Shown here one piece after another: positions 43,354-52,138 of a stretch of DNA of 64,000 nucleotides. Source of the stretch: Paenibacillus mesophilus (GTDB lineage: Bacteria; Bacillota; Bacilli; Paenibacillales; NBRC-103111); assembly GCF_005938385.1 (NCBI RefSeq), contig NZ_VCRA01000027.1, positions 1-64,000 on the forward strand, read 5' to 3'. The notes beneath the pieces were generated by a model, which ran no database searches, was not told the DNA's origin, and was given only the letters and a program-made list of their open reading frames with translations. The stretch's first letter is position 1. The number at the start of each line of letters is the position of its first letter. The position numbers and the translations under genes were made by a program.

Positions 43354-44268
43354 CTATTCCGGGTACACGTCGGTAGCTCTGCGCAAAGCTCTCGCTTTTA
43401 CGCTGCGGGCGTATTCGGTCGGTGTCATGCGGGTTTCTTTCTTGAACGATCTGGAGAAGTGATGCACGCTCGTGAAGCCGAGCCGCTCCGACAATTCCGT
43501 CATATTGTACGCATGCTGCCGGATCAGCGATTTCGAATGCTCGATTTTCAGTTTGTTGAAATAAGCGATCGTTCCGAGGCCTGTAACGGTTCTAAAAAGT
43601 GTCATCAACCGGGTTCTGCCCGTGCCGAATGTCCCGCATATTTGTTCGATAGTCAAGCTTTCGCCGATATGCTCCTCCATATAGCCGATAATTTGCTCGA
43701 CGAGCGCATGGTTGTAATTGGCTGCGGCGGTCGTTTCCGGCTTGGCCTGCGCTTTCCGGAGTTCTCCTTTGCGGATCAATTGAAGGAGCAATATTTCCAA
43801 ATGATTTTTGATCATTTGCTCGCTTCCGAATGATGCCGCGGCACTTCGCGAAGGTCTGTGCATGCGGGGGGAATCGACTGGAGGATCGAATGCTTCGCGC
43901 CCTTCGTCCACAAGCCGGGACAGCAGCAGCTTCTCGTTTTCGTCCAGGCGGAACGTCTTCCCTTCGAAATAACGCATGGCGGCCGAGTCGCATACGAAGG
44001 AGATAATAATTAAGGTAGGCGCCGTATCGTTCACAGCCCGTCCGGCATGGAATTCGTCAGGCGCGTATAGCAGCAGCTCGCCTTGCTCCAGAACGATTCG
44101 ATCGGCGCCCCGAACGATTTCGTAATGCCCTTTATCGACATAACACAATTCCCAGAAATCGTGGCTTTCCCCGGGTGTCCAGAAACGTTTCGGAAGCTCC
44201 ATATAGAAGAACGTAATAATTTGGCGAATGGATAGCTCGATGCGCAAATCATATCTCGGAAAATTCAT
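43354..44268 (-). CDS. AraC-family regulator, module 2
   Basis: 304 residues from ATG 44268 (GGGAGAGG upstream); the 64 extra residues of the longer frame are not AraC-like. A cupin-type sensing domain (FWELCYVDKGHYEIVRGADR, LLLYAPDEFHAG) is followed by AraC helices (LTIEQICGTFGTGRTRLMTL, MTELSERLGFTSVHHFSRSF). It is divergent from the binding-lipoprotein gene 255 bp away and probably controls it. Confidence 0.87.
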   Translation of the reverse strand: MNFPRYDLRIELSIRQIITFFYMELPKRFWTPGESHDFWELCYVDKGHYEIVRGADRIVLEQGELLLYAPDEFHAGRAVNDTAPTLIIISFVCDSAAMRYFEGKTFRLDENEKLLLSRLVDEGREAFDPPVDSPRMHRPSRSAAASFGSEQMIKNHLEILLLQLIRKGELRKAQAKPETTAAANYNHALVEQIIGYMEEHIGESLTIEQICGTFGTGRTRLMTLFRTVTGLGTIAYFNKLKIEHSKSLIRQHAYNMTELSERLGFTSVHHFSRSFKKETRMTPTEYARSVKARALRRATDVYPE

Positions 44269-44523
44269 CCCGGTCCGCCTCTCCCTGTACGATTTCGCAA
44301 AATAATCGTCTTCATTGGTAAAGAAATAAGGTGAAGTTAAGTTTATTATAGGGAAGAACCCGGGGATTGGAAATAGTAAGCGGAAGGAGGAAGCGTTTGC
44401 AGGAAGGGGTATGTGCAAGGCATTCAAGGGCAGTGGAGGAATAAAGGCGATCCCTTGCAAGCGGTATTGCCGCTACATTTTCATGTGAAATAAATCACAA
44501 ACCATCAGAGAGAAGGGGCTCCT

Positions 44524-45870
44524 ATGAAAACAAACATGATCGCATCCAGCATGGCGCTGGTTCTGCTTGGCATATCCGCAATCGGCTGTTCGGGAAAATC
44601 CGCAGAACCTTCCGGTAAGGCGGATAAACCGGCCGAGTCTGCGAAGGCGGGAGCAGCGCAGAGCGGCAAACAACTGAGCACCGAACCGGTAACGATTCGG
44701 GTGAACAACTGGAACACGGCGTTTCAGCAAGCGGAATTCGATAAATATTTCGCCGAGCCGCTCCGTAAAAAGTATCCGTTTATCACATTGGAATATTTGG
44801 ACCAGCAGAAAGCGACAAGCAACACGCTCGATAACTTGATAACCGCCGGCAGCACTCCCGATATCGTGTTTACGGATTACCCGAACTTGGCGGGCCTGCT
44901 GGATTACGATTTTCCGGAAGATCTGAACCGTTACGTCACGGATTTCGCCGTAGATTTGAAAAAGATTGACCCCATCGTCGTCGAAGGTGCCAAAATGATC
45001 GGCTCCAAAGGGGAACTGTTCGCTCTCCCGGTATATTCGGACCGGATGATGTGGTTTTACAACAAAGACTTGTTCAACAAGTTCGGGGTCCCCTACCCGA
45101 CGGACGATATGACCTGGGACGATGCGATCGCCGCGTTCAAGCGTTTGTCGCGGATGGAGAACGGGGTACAGTACGCCTCATTCCGCATGATCAATTTGCC
45201 GATGACGGGCAGCCAGTGGGGCGTTCCTCTGGTCGATCCGAAGACGGGCAAAGCTTCGTTCCAGACGGACGGTTGGAAAAAGTCGCTCGACTTGATGCAG
45301 CAAATCGCCGCGATTCCGGGCAATACGAAGCTGACGAACGAAGACTTCTATCAGAAGGAGACGCTGGCGTCTCTCATGCAAAGCTTCAACATTATGGTCA
45401 ATTTGCTGGAAGGCGTGGAGCAGAAAGGGTACAAAATCAACTGGGACGTCGCATCGCTGCCCCAGTCCAAGGAGAAGCCGGGCATTGCCGGGGCGAATAA
45501 GCCTCTTTACTTCATGGTATCCAAATCGAGCAAGCATAAAGATCAGGCGTTCGCCGCCATTTCGTACTTGATGTCCTCGGAGGAGGCCCAGACGGCGCTG
45601 TCCCAGAACGGCAAAATGCCGGTTCTGCTCGGCGACGGAATCAGCAAGCAATTCGGTACGAAGCTGGACATCCTGAAAGGTAAAAATGTCGCGGCGGTCT
45701 ATAAGCATCAAATGAGCGCCCTGCCTTTCTCGAACCGGTTCAACAGACTGGCGCTCGTGGACTTGATAACGGCCGGCAACGAAGCGCTGAACGGCACCCA
45801 GGACGCGAATACGGCGCTCCGCAACGCCGAAGAGAAGGCGAACAAAGCGATCGACGCCAAGATGAAGTGA
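44524..45870 (+). CDS. Extracellular solute-binding lipoprotein (family 1), module 2
   Basis: 448 residues. The signal ends in GISAIGC. Mature-protein motifs match the module 1 copies: TAGSTPDIVFTDYP, LFALPVYSDRMMWFYNKDLF, DMTWDDAIAAFKRL and a C-terminal ANTALRNAEEKANKAI. AAGGGG precedes ATG 44524. The beta-helix gene follows after 63 bp. As with the other copies there are no ABC permease or ATPase genes in the window that could serve it. Confidence 0.9.
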   Translation: MKTNMIASSMALVLLGISAIGCSGKSAEPSGKADKPAESAKAGAAQSGKQLSTEPVTIRVNNWNTAFQQAEFDKYFAEPLRKKYPFITLEYLDQQKATSNTLDNLITAGSTPDIVFTDYPNLAGLLDYDFPEDLNRYVTDFAVDLKKIDPIVVEGAKMIGSKGELFALPVYSDRMMWFYNKDLFNKFGVPYPTDDMTWDDAIAAFKRLSRMENGVQYASFRMINLPMTGSQWGVPLVDPKTGKASFQTDGWKKSLDLMQQIAAIPGNTKLTNEDFYQKETLASLMQSFNIMVNLLEGVEQKGYKINWDVASLPQSKEKPGIAGANKPLYFMVSKSSKHKDQAFAAISYLMSSEEAQTALSQNGKMPVLLGDGISKQFGTKLDILKGKNVAAVYKHQMSALPFSNRFNRLALVDLITAGNEALNGTQDANTALRNAEEKANKAIDAKMK

Positions 45871-45933
45871 AGCATCGATACTCGTTGACAATGCCCGCAG
45901 ACACGATCATTGCAACGATAAGGAGGAATGAGG

Positions 45934-48159
45934 ATGGCAGGCAATCGAATGAGCCGCAGACAAATGCTCGCATCACTGGGGGCTGCGGGTGTCGCTTCGG
46001 TCGGATTGGTGTACGGGAGGGAGGCGGAATCCCATGCTTCCGTCATTGAAAGCGTTTACTCCGGTTCGCAAACGAATTTGCCCAAGGCGGTTTTGCGCAT
46101 CGATGACGTGTCCGGCCTAATCGGCTTCGAGGGGAAATACGCGGGGCAGCAAGTATCCTTAAGGGGATACCGTCCCGGCACCGATTGCGGCGGAGGACTG
46201 CTGTACTGGGACCCGGCCATGCCGAAGGCGGCCCATAATGGCGGAACGGTCATCAGCCCGACTGCAACGTGGGACGGGACGGCTGCGGGCTTGCCTTCGT
46301 TCTTGAACGGGGGCGGCGAGACGAATCCGACCGGCAGCGGGTGCTGGGTCCGGTTGAAGGACCGCGAGAACGAGTTTTACCCTGAAAGCTTCGGCGCCAT
46401 AGGGGCGGGCAACGAGCAGAGCATCGTCCAAGCCGTTCTCGACGCGGCCAAAGCCTGGTCCGTCCAGCATGCGGGGAGACGTCCGATTATCGGCTTCGAC
46501 AAAGTGTACACGGTAAACGGCGTTCAAGTATACGACGGCTTCGTGCTGCTCGGTCCGGGCGGATTGAAGCGCGACGACGGCACGATTCCGAGCTCCTCGG
46601 TCACTTCCAGCAGCGTCGTATTCGGGAATGGCATCAAGGATATCGACATATTCGATCTGTATGTGGACGGAAACGACCGCATGCAAGGAGTGATGAGCGA
46701 TCCCGCCTATCGGCAAGGGAACAACGCCGGGGCGCTTGGCTACCAGAACATTTATATCATCGGCAAATTCGCGAATGCCGACCGTGACATGGGAACGATC
46801 CGCATTCAAAACTGCCGGCTCGTGAATTCGCCCGGCAACGGCATTGTCGTGAACAACCACAGTCAAGCGTCGTTAACCGGCAACCATATCGAGAGATGCG
46901 GCAAAAACGGCATTTATTTGGCGCAGACGCACGGCTTCAATACGATTGTAACCGGCAACTACATCCGGGAATGCGGGTTCGTGTACGGCGGAGGAATCGG
47001 CATCGCGCACGCTCATGTGAACGCTTCCGGCAATGTAATCGTCAGCTGTTACGAATACGGAATCCTGATCAGCTCCACGGGAGTCGGCGCGAGATGGAAT
47101 ACGGACATCGCCATATCGTCCAACAATATTAGAGGGGTCAAAAGGCTGCTTCTGGATAACAGCGGGAATCCGGAGTCTTTCAAGACAAGCTCGCTTGGAG
47201 TCGGGATCGGATATACGCAGGTTTTCGTTACCCGTGCGAGCACCCGGCTTAACGTTGCGATTACCGGCAACAGTATACAGGGTGCGGAGGGAAGCGGCAT
47301 CGCCTGCTTGGGAGCGGCCTATAACGCGAGTTTCTTGCCCTATGGCATCGTAATTTCCGCGAATTCGGTCATGCTGTGCGGCGGGGCGGGCTTGAATGTC
47401 CGCTATGTGCGGGGTGTCGTTTGCACGGGGAACATGGTTACGGCAAACGGATTTGCGGATATTTATATCGATGAGGTATCGGGGTCGATTGCAAGCAATA
47501 CGGTCGTCTGCAAATACCCCGTCGCCGACCGGGTGATCCTGGGCGGCATCAAGTACGAGGCGAAGAAGCGCCATCTGTCCTCCGGCAACACGAAGCCGGG
47601 CGTGAGCGCGGATTGTTGGACGGTCATTCAGACGAGCGAAACGTTGCCCGAGTGGCACGAAGACGAAGTATACGCTCCGGTGCTCGCTCCTTCCACCTAC
47701 GGGATCTATTCCGTATATCGCCCGAGCGGAACCGCGGTGAGCGGGAAAAGGAACGACCTGCTGCTCGATCTCAATCATTTGGAAGGAGTGGACAATTCGA
47801 ACCGCCTGTCCAACGTCAATCTGGTACGGAAGCTCGTGGGAGGAACGACGCCGACGGGATTGCCTGTCAGAGCCGGGGACAAAATTTATTATGACACTCC
47901 CGTATCCGGCGGCAGAGAGGGGCGTATCAGTCTTGTAAAAGGCGTAGATACGCCGGCGGCGGCATGGAGCGGCGGGCAAGCCGTCGTGGCTGGGGAACGT
48001 CGGACCAACGCCGGCAAATTGTACGAAGCGGTCCAAGCCGGAACGACCGGCATTACCGCCCCGACCCATACGGCCGGGAACGTGTCGGACGGAGCTGTCG
48101 TCTGGAGCTTTATCGATACGGTTGCCGTGTTCGAGGAATTTGGCCATATCGGAGTGTAA
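45934..48159 (+). CDS. Tat-exported beta-helix protein with tailspike-like N-terminus, module 2
   Basis: 741 residues. ATG 45934 lies 7 bases after AAGGAGG; the ATG at 45928 is too close. The N-terminus MSRRQMLASLGAAGVASVGL is a Tat signal. Then VSGLIGFEGKYAGQQVSLRG and GGGLLYWDP resemble head-binding or N-terminal modules found in phage tailspikes and related depolymerases. A parallel beta helix follows (NGIVVNNHSQASLTGNHIER, GIYLAQTHGFNTIVTGNYI, GIAHAHVNASGNVIV). The C-terminal GTTGITAPTHTAGNVSDGA recalls tail-associated carbohydrate-binding repeats. The stop codon overlaps the start of repeat copy 2. Confidence 0.82.
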   Translation: MAGNRMSRRQMLASLGAAGVASVGLVYGREAESHASVIESVYSGSQTNLPKAVLRIDDVSGLIGFEGKYAGQQVSLRGYRPGTDCGGGLLYWDPAMPKAAHNGGTVISPTATWDGTAAGLPSFLNGGGETNPTGSGCWVRLKDRENEFYPESFGAIGAGNEQSIVQAVLDAAKAWSVQHAGRRPIIGFDKVYTVNGVQVYDGFVLLGPGGLKRDDGTIPSSSVTSSSVVFGNGIKDIDIFDLYVDGNDRMQGVMSDPAYRQGNNAGALGYQNIYIIGKFANADRDMGTIRIQNCRLVNSPGNGIVVNNHSQASLTGNHIERCGKNGIYLAQTHGFNTIVTGNYIRECGFVYGGGIGIAHAHVNASGNVIVSCYEYGILISSTGVGARWNTDIAISSNNIRGVKRLLLDNSGNPESFKTSSLGVGIGYTQVFVTRASTRLNVAITGNSIQGAEGSGIACLGAAYNASFLPYGIVISANSVMLCGGAGLNVRYVRGVVCTGNMVTANGFADIYIDEVSGSIASNTVVCKYPVADRVILGGIKYEAKKRHLSSGNTKPGVSADCWTVIQTSETLPEWHEDEVYAPVLAPSTYGIYSVYRPSGTAVSGKRNDLLLDLNHLEGVDNSNRLSNVNLVRKLVGGTTPTGLPVRAGDKIYYDTPVSGGREGRISLVKGVDTPAAAWSGGQAVVAGERRTNAGKLYEAVQAGTTGITAPTHTAGNVSDGAVVWSFIDTVAVFEEFGHIGV

Positions 48160-48290
48160 AAAAAGAGACCCACACGGCAACGGGCTGTGCGGGTCTTTAA
48201 GTATATATGAAAAAAGGGGGTCGAGGTTTATTATAGGCCCGTATCATTAAAGGAAGATGAAAGTTGTATTTCAATTGTATTACATTTTTT
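48158..48290 (+). repeat. Long direct repeat, copy 2
   Basis: Same content as 43208-43342, with a few substitutions. The first two bases belong to the stop codon of the beta-helix gene, and the terminator stem would end its transcript. Confidence 0.88.
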
Positions 48291-48310
48291 ATGAACCGTG
48301 GTTACGTATC

Positions 48311-48506
48311 AGGTTGTTGAAAAAGTCTAAGCGAGAGTTGGAAAACCAAAAGAGGTGGGGGAGATGTGCGTAAAGCGAAGCGGCTGACTTTAAAATCGAG
48401 TTGTAACCGCTGAAAATTCAAAAAACAACACGATTTTAACGGAAGTGGAGCGCATTCCCCCACCTCTTGCCTTCACCGCTTCCTCTCGCAGACTTTTCAA
48501 CAGCCT
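48311..48506. mobile_element. MITE-like palindromic element of about 196 bp
   Basis: The ends AGGTTGTTGAAAAAGTCT and AGACTTTTCAACAGCCT are inverted repeats, and the pairing continues inward (CGAGAG/CTCTCG, AAGAGGTGGGGGA/TCCCCCACCTCTT, AAAATCG/CGATTTT). There is no ORF. No clear target duplication was seen. The end sequence resembles terminal repeats common in IS elements of this group. Confidence 0.75.
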
Positions 48507-48610
48507 AAGCTTTCCAATTGCGTACGGGACGGTTAGATCAGCTCGTTCAGATATACGGTCGGTTTGTTATAATAAAGACTACGACTGTATGCGACCAGGA
48601 GGAACGAATA

Positions 48611-49366
48611 GTGAAGCTGTTTATCGTAACCGGCGCGTCGAAAGGACTCGGACAAGCGCTGCTGCGCCGACTGATGCAGTCCGGGCACCGGCTGATCGGG
48701 ATAGCGCGGAGCGAAGCGGGGGAGCTGGCGGAGGAAGCGGTCCGAGGCGGAGCGCGGCTCGAATGGTTCCGCTGCGATCTGAGCGACGCCGCCCGTCTGG
48801 AAGCCGTCATGGAAGAGGCGTTCGCTGTCATAGCCGCAGACGAAGCGGACACGGTCTGCTTGATCAACAATGCGGGGATGGTGGAGCCGATCGCGCCGGC
48901 CGCCCTCGCCGCCGGCTCGGATCTGGCCCGCAACGTGAGCGTTAATCTGATCGCTCCGATCGTGCTGACGGCCTCCTTTCTGCGGCTGACCGCGGGCTGG
49001 AAGGCCGATCGGCGCATCCTGAACGTCTCCTCGGGCGCGGGGAAGAAGCCTTATTCCGGCTGGAGCGCGTACTGCGCCTCCAAGGCGGGGCTCGATATGT
49101 TCACCCGGTGCGTCGGTGAGGAGCAGCGGGACGATACGGACGGCGTGCGCATTATGTCCGTCGCCCCCGGCGTTGTCGATACGGATATGCAGCGGGAAAT
49201 CCGCGGCACGAGCCCCGAGCTGTTCCGCGATCACAGCCGATTCGTCCAGTTGAAAGAGTCCGGCTCCCTGTCCGGCGCGGATGAAGCGGCGGCAAAGCTG
49301 CTGCAAGTCCTGTTCGACGATCGGCATCCGTCCGGCAGTGTGCTGGATATTCGCGACCTATTTTGA
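48611..49366 (+). CDS. Short-chain dehydrogenase, YueD/benzil-reductase-like
   Basis: 251 residues from GTG 48611 with AGGAGG upstream. The Rossmann motif is FIVTGASKGLGQAL, NAG is in LINNAGMVEPI, and the catalytic set is S in LNVSSGAGKKPYSGW with YCASK. The pattern PIAPAALAAGSDLARNVSVN and TRCVGEEQ matches the sepiapterin-reductase-like YueD group that reduces benzil to (S)-benzoin. The physiological substrate is unknown. Confidence 0.85.
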   Translation: MKLFIVTGASKGLGQALLRRLMQSGHRLIGIARSEAGELAEEAVRGGARLEWFRCDLSDAARLEAVMEEAFAVIAADEADTVCLINNAGMVEPIAPAALAAGSDLARNVSVNLIAPIVLTASFLRLTAGWKADRRILNVSSGAGKKPYSGWSAYCASKAGLDMFTRCVGEEQRDDTDGVRIMSVAPGVVDTDMQREIRGTSPELFRDHSRFVQLKESGSLSGADEAAAKLLQVLFDDRHPSGSVLDIRDLF

Positions 49367-49378
49367 CCGATACCCCAT

Positions 49379-49454
49379 AAAACCGCTCTGTTCATGTCGG
49401 CGTGTGCGTGTAATAGACCGCCTCGTTCCGGCCACCGAACAAGAGCGGTTTTTT
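49379..49454. terminator. Terminator between convergent genes
   Basis: AAAACCGCTCT pairs with AGAGCGGTTTT over a 50-base loop holding a smaller stem (GTTC/GAAC), then TTTTTT. Confidence 0.7.
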
Positions 49455-49477
49455 GTCGTGCCTGCTTTTTGGCATTC

Positions 49478-50287
49478 CTACATGCGAAACGTTTTACGGA
49501 ACTGCGACGGGGTCATGCGCTCATGCTTCAGAAACACGCGGTTTAAATAAAGACCGCTCTGGTAGCCGCAGCATTCGGATATTTGCTCGAGCGTCAGCTT
49601 CGTCTCCATCAGGAGCGTCTTCGCTTTATCCAGCCGGATCGAGGTCAAGTATTGTATCGGCGTAATGCCGTATGCCGATTTGAATTTTTTGCTTAGCTGA
49701 ACCGGACTCACGCCGAGTGTCGAGGCAAGCGCTTTCAGATTGAACAGCTGAAAAGCGTTTTGCCGAATCAGATAGGAAGCTTGGGCCATCAGAGGATCTT
49801 TGACCTCCGAATGGGCTGCCGGCAGCTCTACGGCCAGCTCTTCGCAGTACGTCAGCCAGATGTCTTGCAAATAATGGTTTTTGCACACCATTCTCCACGG
49901 ATTGTGCAGCAGATCGGCTTTCTTTAATGCCGCATAATTGGCCGCGAGACGGCCGGTGTCGCGGATGCTGATTTTCCCTGTGGGCACCGTCTCCAGCGGG
50001 TCCATCTCACTCCCCGACATATGCTCCCAGCGCATAATAAACGCATGGAACGTAAGCGGTGTCACGACCACTCGGCGAAAAACGGTATGCGGCGGGCAGA
50101 TGATGACGTCCCCGAATGTTGCATTTCCTTTGTGGTCTTTAATCTCATAATAACAAGACCCGGACTCGATGGCGAAGACGAACCAGTTTTCGTTCGTGTC
50201 CTCGTACAGGTCAAACTTCTCTTTACGTTCCCAGTACATGGAGTGGTTGAACCGGGGGTAGAAGCCGTTTGGAGGAATGGAACTCAT
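49478..50287 (-). CDS. AraC-family regulator, module 3
   Basis: 269 residues. N-terminal cupin-like sensing part (NWFVFAIESGSCYYEIKDHK, FGDVIICPPHTVFRR) and C-terminal AraC motifs (FNLKALASTLGVSPVQLSKK, LEQISECCGYQSGLYLNRVF). It diverges from a binding-lipoprotein gene 297 bp away, the same geometry as the two other AraC/lipoprotein pairs in the window. Confidence 0.87.
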   Translation of the reverse strand: MSSIPPNGFYPRFNHSMYWERKEKFDLYEDTNENWFVFAIESGSCYYEIKDHKGNATFGDVIICPPHTVFRRVVVTPLTFHAFIMRWEHMSGSEMDPLETVPTGKISIRDTGRLAANYAALKKADLLHNPWRMVCKNHYLQDIWLTYCEELAVELPAAHSEVKDPLMAQASYLIRQNAFQLFNLKALASTLGVSPVQLSKKFKSAYGITPIQYLTSIRLDKAKTLLMETKLTLEQISECCGYQSGLYLNRVFLKHERMTPSQFRKTFRM

Positions 50288-50584
50288 CGATCGGACCTCC
50301 GTTTCCTGCGGAAATTTTGTCTATATTTGATAGTAATATATTGAATGTTCAAAGTAAAACCCGCTAACTATAATGAACTTACGTTATGTAACGCCTTGCG
50401 TTAGCTAGAGAAATAAAATGGAGGTCAGGACGATCGTCCACAGAGAGAGCAGCACAATGCCGGAGCTGCGAACGCAATTAGGATCAGGGTGGGGTGGATC
50501 GGCGGAACGTCGTCTGCGCCGAAGAAAGCGTTTAACCTGATTCATCGAATGAACTCGGAAACGATAACCAAAGGAGGCAACTTC
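50288..50584. promoter_or_regulatory. Divergent control region of module 3
   Basis: It should hold the promoters for the AraC gene and the lipoprotein gene. An inverted motif CTAAC...GTTAG spans about 50370-50406 with GTTATGTAACGCC between the arms, a possible regulator site. No ORF or RNA was recognised. Confidence 0.35.
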
Positions 50585-51898
50585 ATGCTAAACAAAAGCT
50601 GGAAGGGGATTCTCGTCGCGACGGCCGCTATGACCGTCTTGTCCGCATGCGGCGGAGGCGTCAAGACCGCATCGAACAAACCCGAGCAAGACGATAAGAC
50701 AAAGAAGGCCGATGTGATCGAGCCTGTCGAGCTTACGGTATACAACACCCTTGCGGGCAGCAGCTATGACAACATGATGAACGATTTCGGGGCGGATATC
50801 CAGAAGAAATATCCGAACATCACCTTCAAGTATATGGAACACGGGAAAGGCACGACGATTCAGGACATCGTCACCCAGAAAGCCACCGTAGACATCATTA
50901 TATCGACCCAGGGCAAAATCGACGAGTTGGCCGAAGCGGGACTGCTGTCTCCGATTTCCGACCTGATCAAGAAGCACAATTTCGATATGAACCGGCTTAT
51001 TCCTTCCACGCTCGAGCCGATGAAGAAGACGACCGGGGATATTGTCGGACTTCCTTTCCAGATCAACACGCTCGCTTTGTTCTATAACAAGGATCTGTTC
51101 AACAAATTCGGCGTTCCGTTCCCGAAGTCCCAAATGACCTGGGATGATCTGTACAACGCATCGAAGCTGTTGACCCGGGCGGACGGTGGCGTGAATTATT
51201 ACGGCGTCGTATTCGGATCGTACCAAAATCTGCTGTCCTTGAATCAATACTCGTATGAATTGGTCGATCCGAAAACGAAGCTGCCGACCTTCAAGGACGA
51301 CTTCTGGAAAAAGTATTTCGACAATTTTACCCGGTTCTATAAGCTTTACGAAGGCGTCATTCCGGACCCGTTGAAGCTGAATCTGGATACTTTCGTTAAA
51401 GAACAAACGGTGGCGATGGTGATCCCGACGATCAGTAATTTCCCGCGGGGAGACGTACAGTGGGGCTTCGATTGGGATATCGCCTCGTATCCGACGTTCC
51501 CGGACCGCCCGGAGGTCGGCCCGCCTCCTGCGCCTACGCACCTTGTCGTGGCGGGGACAAGCAAGCATAGAGACGCGGCTTTCCAAGCGATCGCCCACGT
51601 ATTGTCGGACGAAGTGCAGACGAAATTCGCGAGAATGGGCCGCGTATCGACGCTCAAAAACCAGACGGCCGCCGACAGCTTCGGTGCCGACGTCCCGCAA
51701 TTGAAAGGAAAGCAAATCGGGGCGCTGCTGCCGAAAAAGTGGGCGGACCCGATTTCGTGGGACAAAAAGTCGATCCGGGTACAGCCCCCGTTCAATCAGG
51801 CGTTCGGAGACGTGCTGAAAGGAACGAAGGACCCGAACACGGCGCTTCAGCAGGCGCAGGAGCAAGCGGTCAAGATCGTTCAGGACTTGGACAAGTAA
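50585..51898 (+). CDS. Extracellular solute-binding lipoprotein (family 1), module 3
   Basis: 437 residues from ATG 50585, seven bases after AAAGGAGG. The longer form from 50489 lacks a site. The signal ends in VLSAC. Motifs: QKATVDIIISTQGK, DIVGLPFQINTLALFYNKDL, QMTWDDLYNASKLL and a C-terminal PNTALQQAQEQAVKIV, similar to the other three binding proteins in the window. No beta-helix gene follows it, unlike the other two modules, and no permease genes are present. Confidence 0.9.
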   Translation: MLNKSWKGILVATAAMTVLSACGGGVKTASNKPEQDDKTKKADVIEPVELTVYNTLAGSSYDNMMNDFGADIQKKYPNITFKYMEHGKGTTIQDIVTQKATVDIIISTQGKIDELAEAGLLSPISDLIKKHNFDMNRLIPSTLEPMKKTTGDIVGLPFQINTLALFYNKDLFNKFGVPFPKSQMTWDDLYNASKLLTRADGGVNYYGVVFGSYQNLLSLNQYSYELVDPKTKLPTFKDDFWKKYFDNFTRFYKLYEGVIPDPLKLNLDTFVKEQTVAMVIPTISNFPRGDVQWGFDWDIASYPTFPDRPEVGPPPAPTHLVVAGTSKHRDAAFQAIAHVLSDEVQTKFARMGRVSTLKNQTAADSFGADVPQLKGKQIGALLPKKWADPISWDKKSIRVQPPFNQAFGDVLKGTKDPNTALQQAQEQAVKIVQDLDK

Positions 51899-52009
51899 CT
51901 TCGCCAAGTACCGCAGCCGTACCTTTACAACAGCAAGTCTGTTGTGGTACGATTGTTGACAAGAAGAACAATCGAATGGACGGCATCATCAATCGGGCGG
52001 AGACGAAGA

Positions 52010-52079
52010 GACCCCTTTTGCTGATGGGCGCCCTGTTACTTGACGTAACGGGACGCTTCATCATGCGGAGGGGTTTTTT
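52010..52079 (+). promoter_or_regulatory. glpD leader terminator, probable GlpP antitermination site
   Basis: ACCCCTTTTGCTGATG pairs with CATCATGCGGAGGGGT around an inner stem (GTTAC-TTGAC-GTAAC), followed by TTTTTT. It lies 59 bp before the glpD start, within the leader. In Bacillus, GlpP with glycerol-3-phosphate allows readthrough of such a terminator upstream of glpD. Confidence 0.75.
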
Positions 52080-52138
52080 GCGTTCGCAAATAATCCGGCC
52101 AAGAACACGAAGCTGCCGTCATGGGAGGCGACATAACG

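Noticed and set aside
44269-44460. 64 extra N-terminal codons of the module 2 AraC gene
   Set aside because: The residues are hydrophobic and P-rich, unlike AraC regulators, and ATG 44268 has a good site. The stretch is more likely the divergent promoter region.
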